Of a DNA stretch of 64,000 bases, positions 38,717-46,476 are shown in pieces. How positions within the stretch are numbered: position 1 is the stretch's first letter; the number at the start of each line of letters is the position of its first letter. The position numbers and the translations under genes were made by a program. The notes beneath the pieces are model-generated. The model worked only from the letters and a program-made list of their open reading frames with translations. It made no database searches and was not told where the DNA came from. This DNA is from an uncultured Flavobacteriales bacterium (GTDB lineage: Bacteria > Bacteroidota > Bacteroidia > Flavobacteriales_D > Parvicellaceae): contig CALSNM010000003.1 in NCBI GenBank assembly GCA_943787725.1, positions 164,384-228,383 of the forward strand, given 5' to 3'.

Positions 38717-39219
38717 TTATTTTTTGTGAGAAGTGGCTTTTATCTTTTCCAAGATATTAAACACAGCCGGACAAACTTCAGCATTTTTTAAGGTTAAATC
38801 GAAAATTCCTTTTTGATGTCTCATATCTGTATGGGGATAATCTTTACAGGCTTTAGGTCTTGCTTCATAGATGGAGCAACCATTGTCTTCAGCTAAAAAT
38901 GGACAGGGAACAACTTGCAAAACGAAAAAATTATCTTCGTCCAATCGTAGGTATTTTTCAATAAAAGCACCTGGTTTCATTTTCAGATGATTAGCTACTC
39001 TCTCGATGTCTTTTTGCGTGTACATTGGACCAGTTGTTCGGCAGCAGTTTCCGCAATCCATGCAGTCAGTGCACTCAAATACTTCTTCGTGGGCCTGGCT
39101 AAAAAGGAGGTCCACAGTTCCATTTTTTTCTTTTTTAAGCTTTTTTAAAGAGATTTATGGGAACTCTTATGAGATTTAGCTAAAGAAATTTGCTCGATAT
39201 GGTCAAAGGGTTTTGTCAT
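38717..39219 (-). CDS. YkgJ-family cysteine cluster protein (frameshift near the 5' end)
   Basis: The visible 132-residue frame contains CTDCMDCGNCCRTTGPMY, VVPCPFLAEDNGCSIYEARPKACKDYP and a final Cys in EVCPAV. This is the zinc/iron-chelating cysteine cluster of the YkgJ family, whose function is unknown. Flavobacterial relatives have about 35 more N-terminal residues. Here these are present in another frame: ATG at 39219 gives MTKPFDHIEQISLAKSHK, and a one-base change in the A/T run at 39141-39154 joins it to KKLKKEKNGTVDLLFS. The true start is therefore probably 39219, three bases downstream of the trpS stop codon (39223), so the two are likely cotranscribed. Confidence 0.82.
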
Positions 39220-39222
39220 AAT

Positions 39223-40194
39223 TTAGTAGCCACAATTATTTCGAACACGTTTAAGTGTTTCTTTAGCAACGGCCCTCGCTTTATTTGCGCCATTTAATAA
39301 TACCTCATCTAATTCGGACGTATTACTCATATAGTAATCATACTTTTCTCTTTCCTTACTGAATCTTTCTAAAATACAATCTAGGAATTCTTTTTTAGCG
39401 TGCCCCCATCCGTATCCACCAGCTCTTAAGTTTTCGGCCATTTCAGCTACTTGCTTATCAGTTGCAATTAATTTGTATAATTGAAAAACAGAGAGGTTTC
39501 GGGGTCTTTCGGGTCTTCTAAAGGGGTGTCGTCGGTAACAAATTCTTTTATTATAACTTTTTTTAATTCGTTTTTGGGCAAGAAATATATTAATATAATT
39601 ATTTCTTGATTTACTCATTTTCTGTCCGTCAGTTCCAGGCACTAGCATAGTTTGTTCTTGAATCTTTGGTTCGGGAACAACAAATGTATTCCCCATGCTG
39701 TGGTTAAATCGTGAAGCTACGTCACGTGTCATTTCTAGATGCTGAAGTTGATCTTTTCCAACCGGAACAAACTCTGCATCGTACAAGAGAATATCGGCTG
39801 CCATTAACATAGGGTAAATAAAAAGGCCTCCGTTTACATCTTGCAGTCTATCTGCTTTGTCTTTAAAAGAATGCGCTAGTTGCAGTCTTTGGTAAGGAAA
39901 GTAGCAGCTCAAATACCATGCTAGTTCAGCACATTCAGGAACATCTGATTGTCTGTAAAATACAATTTTTTCAGGATTTAGACCACAAGCAAGCCATGCT
40001 GCTGCAACAGAGTATGTGTTGTTGCGCATTTCTTCTCCATTTTTAATCTGTGTTAATGAATGTAAATCAGCTATAAATAGAAAAGCGTCATTCTCCCTGT
40101 TATTTGCCATTTCAATAGCCGGAAGGATGGCCCCTAATAGATTTCCTAAATGAGGTGTTCCCGTACTTTGTATTCCAGTTAGAATTCTTGCCAT
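39223..40194 (-). CDS. trpS: Tryptophan--tRNA ligase (27 codons read out of frame)
   Basis: TrpRS charges tRNA-Trp. The 323-residue class I synthetase has the HIGH-equivalent TGTPHLGNLLGAI, the tryptophan-binding region PVGKDQLQHLEMTRD, and KMSKS in GTDGQKMSKSRNNYINIF. After that, about 27 residues (KRIKKSYNKRICYRRHPFRR and on) do not look like TrpRS. The neighbouring frame over about 39495-39580 reads ELKKVIIKEFVTDDTPLED, which is the expected sequence. An extra base near 39578 and a missing one near 39495 cancel, so the frame stays open but the product as written is wrong for this stretch. Sequence after FQLYKLIA is normal. Confidence 0.93.
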   Translation of the reverse strand: MARILTGIQSTGTPHLGNLLGAILPAIEMANNRENDAFLFIADLHSLTQIKNGEEMRNNTYSVAAAWLACGLNPEKIVFYRQSDVPECAELAWYLSCYFPYQRLQLAHSFKDKADRLQDVNGGLFIYPMLMAADILLYDAEFVPVGKDQLQHLEMTRDVASRFNHSMGNTFVVPEPKIQEQTMLVPGTDGQKMSKSRNNYINIFLAQKRIKKSYNKRICYRRHPFRRPERPRNLSVFQLYKLIATDKQVAEMAENLRAGGYGWGHAKKEFLDCILERFSKEREKYDYYMSNTSELDEVLLNGANKARAVAKETLKRVRNNCGY

Positions 40195-40212
40195 GTTTAA
40201 CTACATTTTGCA

Positions 40213-40242
40213 CAAATGTAGTGTGTGCATTTAGTTTTTCAA
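40213..40242 (-). promoter_or_regulatory. Promoter of trpS (TTG - 19 bp - TACATTTG)
   Basis: CAAATGTA at 40213-40220 is TACATTTG on the minus strand, 18 bases before the trpS start. A -33 TTG (CAA at 40240-40242) lies 19 bases upstream. Confidence 0.7.
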
Positions 40243-40295
40243 TTACAAGTTTCTCATTTTCTTTTAAATTATGATAATATTTTCTTTGTTTAGTC

Positions 40296-40303
40296 TACTT
40301 TTG
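40296..40303 (+). promoter_or_regulatory. -7 box (TACTTTTG) before plsC
   Basis: A perfect TAnnTTTG lies 7 bases before the plsC ATG, divergent from the trpS promoter. A very short leader is implied. Confidence 0.55.
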
Positions 40304-40310
40304 ATGCCCC

Positions 40311-41051
40311 ATGAAGTATCTTTTAAGTCCATTGAGGCTGCTGTATAAGGTTTATTTTATTGTGATTTTTCTAATTTCTGGAATATTGCTGTACCCATTC
40401 ATGCTGTTTCTAATTCGCGGAAAAAATAAATTTCGAAATGCATTGAAACTCAAACAAATTTGGTCCAAAGTGATTTGTGTTTTAGTCTTCATAAAGGTAC
40501 AAGTAGATAATGCAGAGGGTTTTCCCAACGAGGGCCCATATGTTGTTTGTGCAAATCATGCATCCTATTTAGATATATTACTGATGTTTTTAATATTGCC
40601 TGATGATTTTGCTTTTTTAGGAAAAGCGGAGGTATTAAAATGGCCTATCATTAATGTTTTCTTTTTAAAGGGGATAGATATTCCCGTATATAGAGGAAGT
40701 GTTAAACGAGCGAAAGAATGTTTGGATCTAGCGGACATGGCACTAAAGGAGGGAAGGTCTATTGCCATTTTCCCCGAAGGTGGAATGGATATCAATAATC
40801 ATAAATTACGCAGGTTTAAAAATGGAGCATTTAAATTAGCAATTGATAATCAAGTACCCATTGTTCCAATTGCGTTTTTAAATAATTGGAGGCTTTTTTC
40901 GGATCACATGGATCTATTGGGTTCGGGATCACCGGGAATTGCAAAAATAAAAATATATAAAGCTATTGGTCCTGACTCAGAATCTTATAAAGATGTGGTA
41001 TCTTTACGTGAGAAAACATATAGCACAATCGAAACGGCATTAGGGATATGA
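40311..41051 (+). CDS. plsC: 1-acyl-sn-glycerol-3-phosphate acyltransferase
   Basis: The enzyme adds the second acyl chain to lysophosphatidic acid to give phosphatidic acid. The 246-residue protein has two N-terminal membrane helices, the catalytic NHxxxxD box in CANHASYLDILLMF, the glycerophosphate-binding IPVYRGSVKRAKE, and FPEGGMDI. Those are all the family blocks. It overlaps gatC by four bases (ATGA), so the two are translationally coupled. A related ornithine-lipid acyltransferase is a possible alternative, but the glycerolipid role is the default. Confidence 0.9.
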   Translation: MKYLLSPLRLLYKVYFIVIFLISGILLYPFMLFLIRGKNKFRNALKLKQIWSKVICVLVFIKVQVDNAEGFPNEGPYVVCANHASYLDILLMFLILPDDFAFLGKAEVLKWPIINVFFLKGIDIPVYRGSVKRAKECLDLADMALKEGRSIAIFPEGGMDINNHKLRRFKNGAFKLAIDNQVPIVPIAFLNNWRLFSDHMDLLGSGSPGIAKIKIYKAIGPDSESYKDVVSLREKTYSTIETALGI

Positions 41052-41338
41052 AAATAGATGATAAAACAGTAGATAAAATTGCTTCACTTTCGAAGTTGTC
41101 TTTTAGTGGAGAACAAAAAGAAGCAATCAAGAGTGATATGAATAAAATGTTAAATTTTATGAGCAAACTCGAGGAGGTAGATACGGAGGATGTTGACTCT
41201 TTAATACATATGACGGAAGAAGTAAATGTTTTAAGAGCAGATGACGCTATCTCAGACATAACGCAAAAAGAGGCGTTAAAAAACGCCCCTAAAAAAGATT
41301 CTACGTATTTTAAAATCCCAAAAGTACTTACTAAGTAA
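41048..41338 (+). CDS. gatC: Aspartyl/glutamyl-tRNA amidotransferase subunit C
   Basis: GatC stabilises the GatA/GatB complex that converts Glu-tRNA-Gln and Asp-tRNA-Asn to their amide forms. The 96-residue protein has the usual start DDKTVDKIASLSKLSFS, the helix DMNKMLNFMSKLEEVDTEDV, and the closing FKIPKVL. It shares ATGA with the plsC stop. gatA and gatB are not in the window. It ends 2 bases before the converging bacilliredoxin gene. Confidence 0.93.
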   Translation: MKIDDKTVDKIASLSKLSFSGEQKEAIKSDMNKMLNFMSKLEEVDTEDVDSLIHMTEEVNVLRADDAISDITQKEALKNAPKKDSTYFKIPKVLTK

Positions 41339-41340
41339 TA

Positions 41341-41751
41341 TTAGCAGTATTCGTCAAATGCCGCTTTTATACTTTCAGATATAATTTCTGATGTGCTACC
41401 CTCTATATGGTGCCTTTCAATAAAGTGAACTAATTTACCATTTTTAAATAAAGCCATCGAAGGAGATGAAGGAGGATAAGGTAAACAAAACCTTCTCATT
41501 TGATCTACTGCTTCTCTATCTACTCCGGCAAAGACAGTAACAAAGTTGTTTGGAGTTTTTGAATGTTGAGTTGATATTATTGCAGCTGGTCTTGCATTTC
41601 CTGCTGCGCATCCGCAAACGGAGTTAATAACGGCAAATGTTGTTCCTTCTTTCTCTAATGCTTGATTAACATCTTCTGCTGTTATAAGCTGCTGAAAACC
41701 AACGGCAGTTAGGTCTTCTTTCATTGGAGCTACAAGTTCTGGTGGGTACAT
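41341..41751 (-). CDS. BrxA/BrxB-family bacilliredoxin
   Basis: The 136-residue protein matches the YphP/YqiW family: YPPELVAPMKEDLTAVGFQQ at the start, the CGC active site in INSVCGCAAGNARPA, and the end HHIEGSTSEIISESIKAAFD. In Bacillus these proteins remove bacillithiol from oxidised proteins. Whether this organism makes bacillithiol cannot be told here, so a general thiol-disulfide role is safer. A -7 box lies 37 bases upstream. Confidence 0.92.
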   Translation of the reverse strand: MYPPELVAPMKEDLTAVGFQQLITAEDVNQALEKEGTTFAVINSVCGCAAGNARPAAIISTQHSKTPNNFVTVFAGVDREAVDQMRRFCLPYPPSSPSMALFKNGKLVHFIERHHIEGSTSEIISESIKAAFDEYC

Positions 41752-41788
41752 ATATAATATTTTAAAAGATTAAAAAATTTAACAGTTG

Positions 41789-41796
41789 CAAAAGTA
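41789..41796 (-). promoter_or_regulatory. -7 box (TACTTTTG) for the bacilliredoxin gene
   Basis: CAAAAGTA at 41789-41796 reads TACTTTTG on the minus strand, 37 bases before the start. A TTG lies 15 bases further up, slightly closer than usual. Confidence 0.5.
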
Positions 41797-41931
41797 AACA
41801 TATAACTAATACAATACATACTTTATCTTATGGATCATACCGAAAGAATTGAATTTAAATCCATTCATCTATTGATTTATAATGCTTAAACCACTTGTTG
41901 ATCAATTTATCGAAGAATAAATAAATTTAAC

Positions 41932-41939
41932 TACATTTG
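41932..41939 (+). promoter_or_regulatory. -7 box (TACATTTG) for the Ser/Thr-rich lipoprotein gene
   Basis: This is a perfect TAnnTTTG match 23 bases before ATG 41963. No -33 TTG is at the usual distance. Confidence 0.5.
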
Positions 41940-41962
41940 CGACTTAACTAAAAAATATAAAA

Positions 41963-42655
41963 ATGAAAAAAACATTAATTTTATTATTTGTAGCTGCTTT
42001 AGGAGCGGGAACAATGTCTTCTTGTAAGAAATCAAACAAGGGGAAATTATCAGGAGAATGGACTGTTGCATCGCTTAGCGAAACAAACACTAATACTTCA
42101 GGAAATCCATCAACAACAAGTACAACGGTTATCTCAAGTACTGATGGTGCTGCTATTTCTTTAGTTTCTTCTTCCACTGCTGCTAATTCAACAACCACTA
42201 CAATGAATGGTACTGTTAATGCCGCTACATGGACAATTGAAAAAGATGGTACTTGGTCAATGACTATGGATGTTGCTTTTTCTGGGTCAGAAACAGGATA
42301 TACTTGGACTCAATCTCAAGTAGAAACTACTACAGGAACTTGGTCTTTCGTTGGAAAAGACAAATCTGCTGATTTCAAAAGAAATGATAGAGTTATCTTT
42401 AACACTTTAACGAGTGCATCATCATATTCTGATAGTTATACAGTAACTGGAGGTTCTGCTGTTACATCTGTGTCTTCTGATTCGTATAGCTGGGCTACTG
42501 GAGAGAACCAAGCAACTTATGTTATTACAGAAAGCAAGAAAAAAGAGCTTACTTTAACTCAAGAAGGTTCTTCTACATGGTCTGATACAGATGCTGGTGG
42601 AACGACTTCAGGTTCTTCTACTTTAATGTCTGAAATGTCATTGACGCAAGACTAG
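41963..42655 (+). CDS. Ser/Thr-rich lipoprotein of unknown function
   Basis: The 230-residue protein has a lipoprotein signal (MKKTLILLFVAALGAGTMSSCKK, Cys at about residue 21). LSGEWTVASLSE follows, a GxW lipocalin-like start. The sequence is then unusually rich in Ser and Thr (for example NTNTSGNPSTTSTTVISS). It has evenly spaced strand-like segments such as ATWTIEKDGTWSMTMDVAF, WSFVGKDKSADFKRND and KKELTLTQEGSS. A surface beta-barrel is plausible but unproven. It has its own promoter and a strong terminator, so it is monocistronic. Confidence 0.72.
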   Translation: MKKTLILLFVAALGAGTMSSCKKSNKGKLSGEWTVASLSETNTNTSGNPSTTSTTVISSTDGAAISLVSSSTAANSTTTTMNGTVNAATWTIEKDGTWSMTMDVAFSGSETGYTWTQSQVETTTGTWSFVGKDKSADFKRNDRVIFNTLTSASSYSDSYTVTGGSAVTSVSSDSYSWATGENQATYVITESKKKELTLTQEGSSTWSDTDAGGTTSGSSTLMSEMSLTQD

Positions 42656-42672
42656 AAAGTAAATAATTTCTT

Positions 42673-42710
42673 AAAAAGGGCTATTTCTAATTAGAAATAG
42701 CCCTTTTTTT
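42673..42710 (+). terminator. Strong terminator after the Ser/Thr-rich lipoprotein gene
   Basis: An 18-bp perfect palindrome (42673-42690 with 42691-42708, central AATT) has an A tract on one side and a T tract on the other. It lies 17 bases after the stop at 42655. Confidence 0.85.
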
Positions 42711-42794
42711 ATTCCTAATAATAATTAAATTCTATAATCAAAAGGGTGTATATCATTGTGGTTAATCGAATCTATGATGAAAGTTCCAGGGCAC

Positions 42795-42828
42795 AAAAAA
42801 AAGAGACATTAAGGCTGTCTCCTTTTTT
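42795..42828 (-). terminator. Terminator of the 45-codon gene
   Basis: GAGACA (42803-42808) pairs with TGTCTC (42816-42821), flanked by A and T runs that extend the stem after one mismatch. On the minus strand the stem is followed by eight T. It begins 24 bases after the small gene's stop. Confidence 0.65.
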
Positions 42829-42851
42829 AAGTTAATTATATTAAGTTTTAC

Positions 42852-42989
42852 TTATCTCGCTGAGAGCATTAGCTTATTTATCGCAGCCGCTTCATTTATT
42901 AATCTGAAGTATTCTGCTATATTTCCTAGTTTCATCATTTCTTTTGCTAATGATTTTATTGCTTCGTATTTCGTTTTTAATTCGTTCAT
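42852..42989 (-). CDS. Small 45-residue protein of unknown function
   Basis: An ATG-initiated frame of 45 codons between the Ser/Thr-rich lipoprotein and DUF3108 genes begins MNELKTKYEAIKSLAKEMMK and ends INKLMLSAR. It is highly helical, amphipathic, without Cys or a signal peptide, and probably cytoplasmic. Support for it being real is the natural codon use, the terminator directly downstream on the same strand and an inverted repeat 18 bases upstream. I know short flavobacterial proteins of similar size with a helix pattern of the type KY..IK.L..E.MK.G...Y, but cannot confirm the relation. It is too short for routine gene finders. Confidence 0.55.
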   Translation of the reverse strand: MNELKTKYEAIKSLAKEMMKLGNIAEYFRLINEAAAINKLMLSAR

Positions 42990-43006
42990 TTCAGTAGGTT
43001 TTTTTA

Positions 43007-43021
43007 GTGTATACTATACAC
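43007..43021. promoter_or_regulatory. Perfect inverted repeat upstream of the small gene
   Basis: GTGTATA-C-TATACAC is a 7-bp perfect inverted repeat with a 1-base centre, 18 bases upstream of the small gene's ATG and 23 bases after the DUF3108 stop. A dimeric repressor operator is a reasonable guess; a terminator is unlikely because no T tract follows. Confidence 0.4.
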
Positions 43022-43043
43022 CAATCCAAGTTGCGTGCCAAAC

Positions 43044-43856
43044 TTATTTTATTTTTGAAATAGGGTTTTTCACCCCTTCATGTTTAGTTAGCTCCATTTT
43101 AATAGAACCAAATAGTATGTTGGCCTTTGCTAATAGTGGGATTTTGTTTTCATCGTCAGAAATCCAGACTTGTAAATCTTCCTCTGTTTTGAAAATTCTT
43201 CCTGTTTGAACTACTGGACAAAACTTAATACACTTGTATTTTCCTTTTCTAATTTTAATGGTTTCCTTTCCTAGGTATTTTATTTTTAATGGAAAAATCT
43301 CTCCATCCATAAAGGTGTTAAATTCAAACATGTCTCCAATTTTAGCGTTGGAAAAATCTAGCGTTCTTGCATAGTAGTAGGAAGAAATCATATCTTGGAT
43401 GTTATGTGGAACATTAAATTTTTTTTTCCCATCACTCACTTCTTTTTTGTGCTGGTAGAAAGTGTAGTCCTGACTTATTTCATAACCTCCCTCGTGAACT
43501 CTACGAATAAACATCCAAGGGAACATCCCTTCAGCATCTAAATAGGTTTCATATCTGTCTTGCACTTTAAAGAACCAATTAAACGCCCCTAAACTTTTTC
43601 CTTTACCAACGGCATGTACTAATTTTCTCCCGTTTATCTTTTTATCACATTCTTCTACTTCGAGTGTCGCTCTTCCTGCATCTATAAAGCCATAGTGAAG
43701 GACATAAGTAAGTTTTTCTCCAACAGCAAAAGAATTGTTTGCTATTTTTCTGAACTCAAAGGCTGATGTATTATTTTGAAAGCTATATATGCCTTCAGAA
43801 GCATTTAGCGCTCCAAAAGAAAAGACAGATATTGCAATAAGGATTAAATTTTTCAT
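43044..43856 (-). CDS. DUF3108 secreted protein
   Basis: The 270-residue protein has a signal peptide (MKNLILIAISVFSFGALNA). The DUF3108 domain follows: NSFAVGEKLTYVLHYGFIDA, then FKVQDRYETYLDAEGMFPW, HNIQDMISSYYYARTLDF and VWISDDENKIPLLAKANILF. DUF3108 proteins are periplasmic beta-rich proteins of unknown function, typical of Bacteroidota and Proteobacteria. It is complete and appears monocistronic. Confidence 0.88.
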   Translation of the reverse strand: MKNLILIAISVFSFGALNASEGIYSFQNNTSAFEFRKIANNSFAVGEKLTYVLHYGFIDAGRATLEVEECDKKINGRKLVHAVGKGKSLGAFNWFFKVQDRYETYLDAEGMFPWMFIRRVHEGGYEISQDYTFYQHKKEVSDGKKKFNVPHNIQDMISSYYYARTLDFSNAKIGDMFEFNTFMDGEIFPLKIKYLGKETIKIRKGKYKCIKFCPVVQTGRIFKTEEDLQVWISDDENKIPLLAKANILFGSIKMELTKHEGVKNPISKIK

Positions 43857-43973
43857 ACCTGTATTTTAAAGGATTTCACAAATAAAAGCAATAAGCATGC
43901 CGAATAAAGCTATAAAATTAGATTAAAGCGCTGTTATAGGTTTATAGCCTATTTGTCTATTAAAAGGGCTATT

Positions 43974-44398
43974 TCAGTTTTTAAAACCCACCAATACTGC
44001 AACACATCCTTGGTATTTAAGATCGTGCGTATTGTCAGATTCAGGCACCGCAACAGAAATAACAAGTTGCTGGCTTGATTCGACTTTAAAGTCAAATACT
44101 TTACTGTCGGAATTTTTACTGTCAAAAATCAAGTTTCTTTCTATATCGCTAACTTGATAACTAACATCTCCTAATTGTTCTTCAGCACAAATTACAAGTC
44201 TATATTGTTGTTCACTATAAAAGGTAAGCATGATTTCTGCACTGTCACCAGGGAACAATACAGCACTGTTCATCTGCCCATTGTGAATATACGGTTCTAC
44301 TAATGGCGCCCTGTTTTCTTAGTAAACCCTCTACATTGTCCATTTATTCCAAGAGGAATTAATACTGACAATAAAATTATAAGACTTAAATTTTTCAT
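43974..44398 (-). CDS. Secreted protein of unknown function, one frameshift
   Basis: The open frame 43974-44273 (99 residues, AVLFPGDSAEIMLTFYSEQQ and LKYQGCVAVLVGF) has no signal of its own. In another frame, ATG 44398 gives MKNLSLIILLSVLIPLGING, a signal peptide, followed by QCRGFTKK. Adding one A in the AAAA run near 44318 joins it to APLVEPYIHNGQMNSAVLF. The repaired protein is about 141 residues with a beta-rich core. I do not recognise the family. Its start is 2 bases after the stop of the 44401-45294 lipoprotein gene, so the two form an operon and may work together. Confidence 0.68.
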
Positions 44399-44400
44399 GA

Positions 44401-45294
44401 TTATTCGTTAATAATATCTGTTCTAATTTCTGCAATCTTTGCTGTGATTTCCTTCAATATGGCATCATTCATGCCAAGCTTAATGCTTCCTCCAATTGTA
44501 GTTACACCATTTTCATCTTTGTGGTTTTCTCCCATAGTTTTGACCTCGGTGATTTTTTTAAAAATGGTATCTAACTCAAGTAACTCCTCTAAAATTTCTT
44601 GGCTCATGTCATCGTCTTCATAAGAATGAAGCAGTCCGATGAGATTGGTTAATGAATATTTTTGTTCCGCAATTCTTAATTTAAGTACTTCATTATCGGG
44701 AGCAATTCTCGCCAATTGAGTTGAAAGGTATACTCCTTCAATCCATCCACCTACAACGATTAAAGCAGAAATACTTTCCCTGTCTTCCTCTTCTAAGTAG
44801 CTGTTCATTTCCCAAAATATCTCGGTAATAATAACTTGCATGGAATCTTTTAGTTCTAAATTCCACTCAATTCTATCTATTGTTTCTTCATCAAAAACTT
44901 GCTCCATTCCAAGTTCATTTCCCAGAGTTCTTGCGCATTGAAGGTAAAGCATTGTTTCGGTGGTTTGATTAAAAACGGTAGCGTAATTTAAATCAGCGCC
45001 ATAAACACCCATGTTTAAAGACTGCTCCACAATTGATTGATAGTCATCAACTGCTGAGGGATTACTGGGTAATGTAAACTCATAAGTCGCGCCAGCGGCT
45101 TGAAGTATTTGTGAGGTCTCCATGGGAGAAGGAATGTTGAAAAATATATTCTTAATTTTCTCGGACCTTTCTATAATATCATTTGTCGGCTCTTCTGGAG
45201 AGTCTATGTATATATCGTTCTTTGCTACCTCCTCCCCGCAACTGAAAAGTAAAGATGCAACAGATACTATTACTATGTAATGTTTTATATTCAT
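44401..45294 (-). CDS. Conserved-type lipoprotein of unknown function
   Basis: Start ATG 45294 gives a lipoprotein signal, MNIKHYIVIVSVASLLFSCGE, and a 297-residue protein. The start 24 bases upstream overlaps the promoter and is rejected. The mature part is almost all helical and acidic: SEKIKNIFFNIPSPMETSQI, LNMGVYGADLNYATVFNQT, LIVVGGWIEGVYLSTQLAR and MNDAILKEITAKIAEIR. The phrase FNIPSPMETSxxL...GVYGADLxY is one I have seen repeatedly in Bacteroidota lipoproteins with no assigned function. It is cotranscribed with the 43974-44398 gene. Confidence 0.8.
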   Translation of the reverse strand: MNIKHYIVIVSVASLLFSCGEEVAKNDIYIDSPEEPTNDIIERSEKIKNIFFNIPSPMETSQILQAAGATYEFTLPSNPSAVDDYQSIVEQSLNMGVYGADLNYATVFNQTTETMLYLQCARTLGNELGMEQVFDEETIDRIEWNLELKDSMQVIITEIFWEMNSYLEEEDRESISALIVVGGWIEGVYLSTQLARIAPDNEVLKLRIAEQKYSLTNLIGLLHSYEDDDMSQEILEELLELDTIFKKITEVKTMGENHKDENGVTTIGGSIKLGMNDAILKEITAKIAEIRTDIINE

Positions 45295-45315
45295 ATTTCC
45301 TTCATCTGATTGTAT

Positions 45316-45323
45316 CAAATATA
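45316..45323 (-). promoter_or_regulatory. -7 box (TATATTTG) that decides the lipoprotein start
   Basis: CAAATATA at 45316-45323 reads TATATTTG on the minus strand. It covers the alternative start at 45318 and lies 21 bases before ATG 45294, so the shorter start is preferred. Confidence 0.55.
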
Positions 45324-45399
45324 CTATAAATCCAAAAGACTTTTACTCTTCAGTCCCTAATTCATAGGAAAATATAACAAATTGAGATACTCAGCCCTC

Positions 45400-46476
45400 T
45401 TAATGGGCGTCAAGCCAGTTATCAGCTATTCCATACTCTACTTTTAAAGGAACAGCAAAATCAATCGCATTTTCCATCTTATCTGTAACCAATTTAATCA
45501 TTTCATCCTCTTCAGGAATGAACAAATCAAAAACTAATTCATCATGAACTTGGAGTAACATTTTAGATTGCAGGTTTCTTGATTTCATTTCATCATGAAT
45601 GTTGATCATTGCGATTTTTATAATGTCAGCCGCACTTCCTTGGATTGGAGCGTTAATGGCATTTCTCTCCGCATGGCCTCGAACTATTCCATTTGTAGAG
45701 TTAATATCTTTTAGATATCTTTTACGGTGCATAATGGTTTCTACAAATCCTTTTTCCTTAGCCAATTCGATGCTTTGATCCATAAATGTTTTAATTTTTG
45801 GGTATTGCTCAAAATAGCTTTCTATTATTTCTTTCGCCTCTCTTCTTGGGATATTTAAATTCTGAGCTAATCCAAATGCAGAGACTCCATAAATAATTCC
45901 AAAGTTAACAGCTTTGGCTTTGCTCCGCATTTCTCTATCCACATCTTTCAATTCGACCCTAAAGACCTTAGCTGCAGTTGCCGAATGAATATCTTCACCA
46001 CTGATGAAAGCATTTTTCATATTTTCATCGCCACTCATTTCAGCTATAATTCGCAATTCAATTTGAGAGTAATCCGCAGCAAATATTTTATAGTCTTTTC
46101 CTCTAGGAATAAATGCTTTTCTAATCTCTCTTCCCATTTCTGATCGAATAGGAATGTTCTGTAAGTTTGGATTATTAGAACTTAACCTTCCAGTTGCTGC
46201 TACTGTTTGAAGATAGGTGGTGTGGATTTTATTGGTAGTTGGATTTGCTAATTTTGGTAATGCATCAACATAAGTAGATTTTAATTTTTTCTGTTGTCTG
46301 TAGTTGAGGATTTTGACTATTATTTCATGCTTGTTTTTGAGTTTTGATAAAGTAGCTTCATCCGTTTTGAATTGACCGGTTTTAGTTGTTTTTCGCCTTT
46401 TCATCAATTTGTAATACGTTGAATAAAACATCTCCCAATTGCTTGGGTGAATCAACATTGAATTCCATTCCAGCAT
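45400..46476 (-). CDS. polA: DNA polymerase I, C-terminal polymerase part (second piece of a frameshifted polA)
   Basis: This piece carries the family A polymerase domain. Motif A is FAADYSQIELRIIAEMSG, the O-helix is DREMRSKAKAVNFGIIYGVS, with QGSAADIIKIAMINIHDEM, and motif C is LLQVHDELVFDL. The end DNWLDAH is usual. The first 30 codons of the open frame (LEWNSMLIHPSN...) are out of frame. The true join is near 46390, where removing one A from AAAAA links IDEKAK of the N-terminal piece to TTKTGQFKTDEATLS here. Confidence 0.93.
   Translation of the reverse strand: MLEWNSMLIHPSNWEMFYSTYYKLMKRRKTTKTGQFKTDEATLSKLKNKHEIIVKILNYRQQKKLKSTYVDALPKLANPTTNKIHTTYLQTVAATGRLSSNNPNLQNIPIRSEMGREIRKAFIPRGKDYKIFAADYSQIELRIIAEMSGDENMKNAFISGEDIHSATAAKVFRVELKDVDREMRSKAKAVNFGIIYGVSAFGLAQNLNIPRREAKEIIESYFEQYPKIKTFMDQSIELAKEKGFVETIMHRKRYLKDINSTNGIVRGHAERNAINAPIQGSAADIIKIAMINIHDEMKSRNLQSKMLLQVHDELVFDLFIPEEDEMIKLVTDKMENAIDFAVPLKVEYGIADNWLDAH

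Noticed and set aside
46382..46476. Programmed ribosomal frameshift in polA
   Set aside because: There is an AAAAA run, but no recognisable heptamer with a downstream structure, and polA is not known to use frameshifting. A single-base error fits better.
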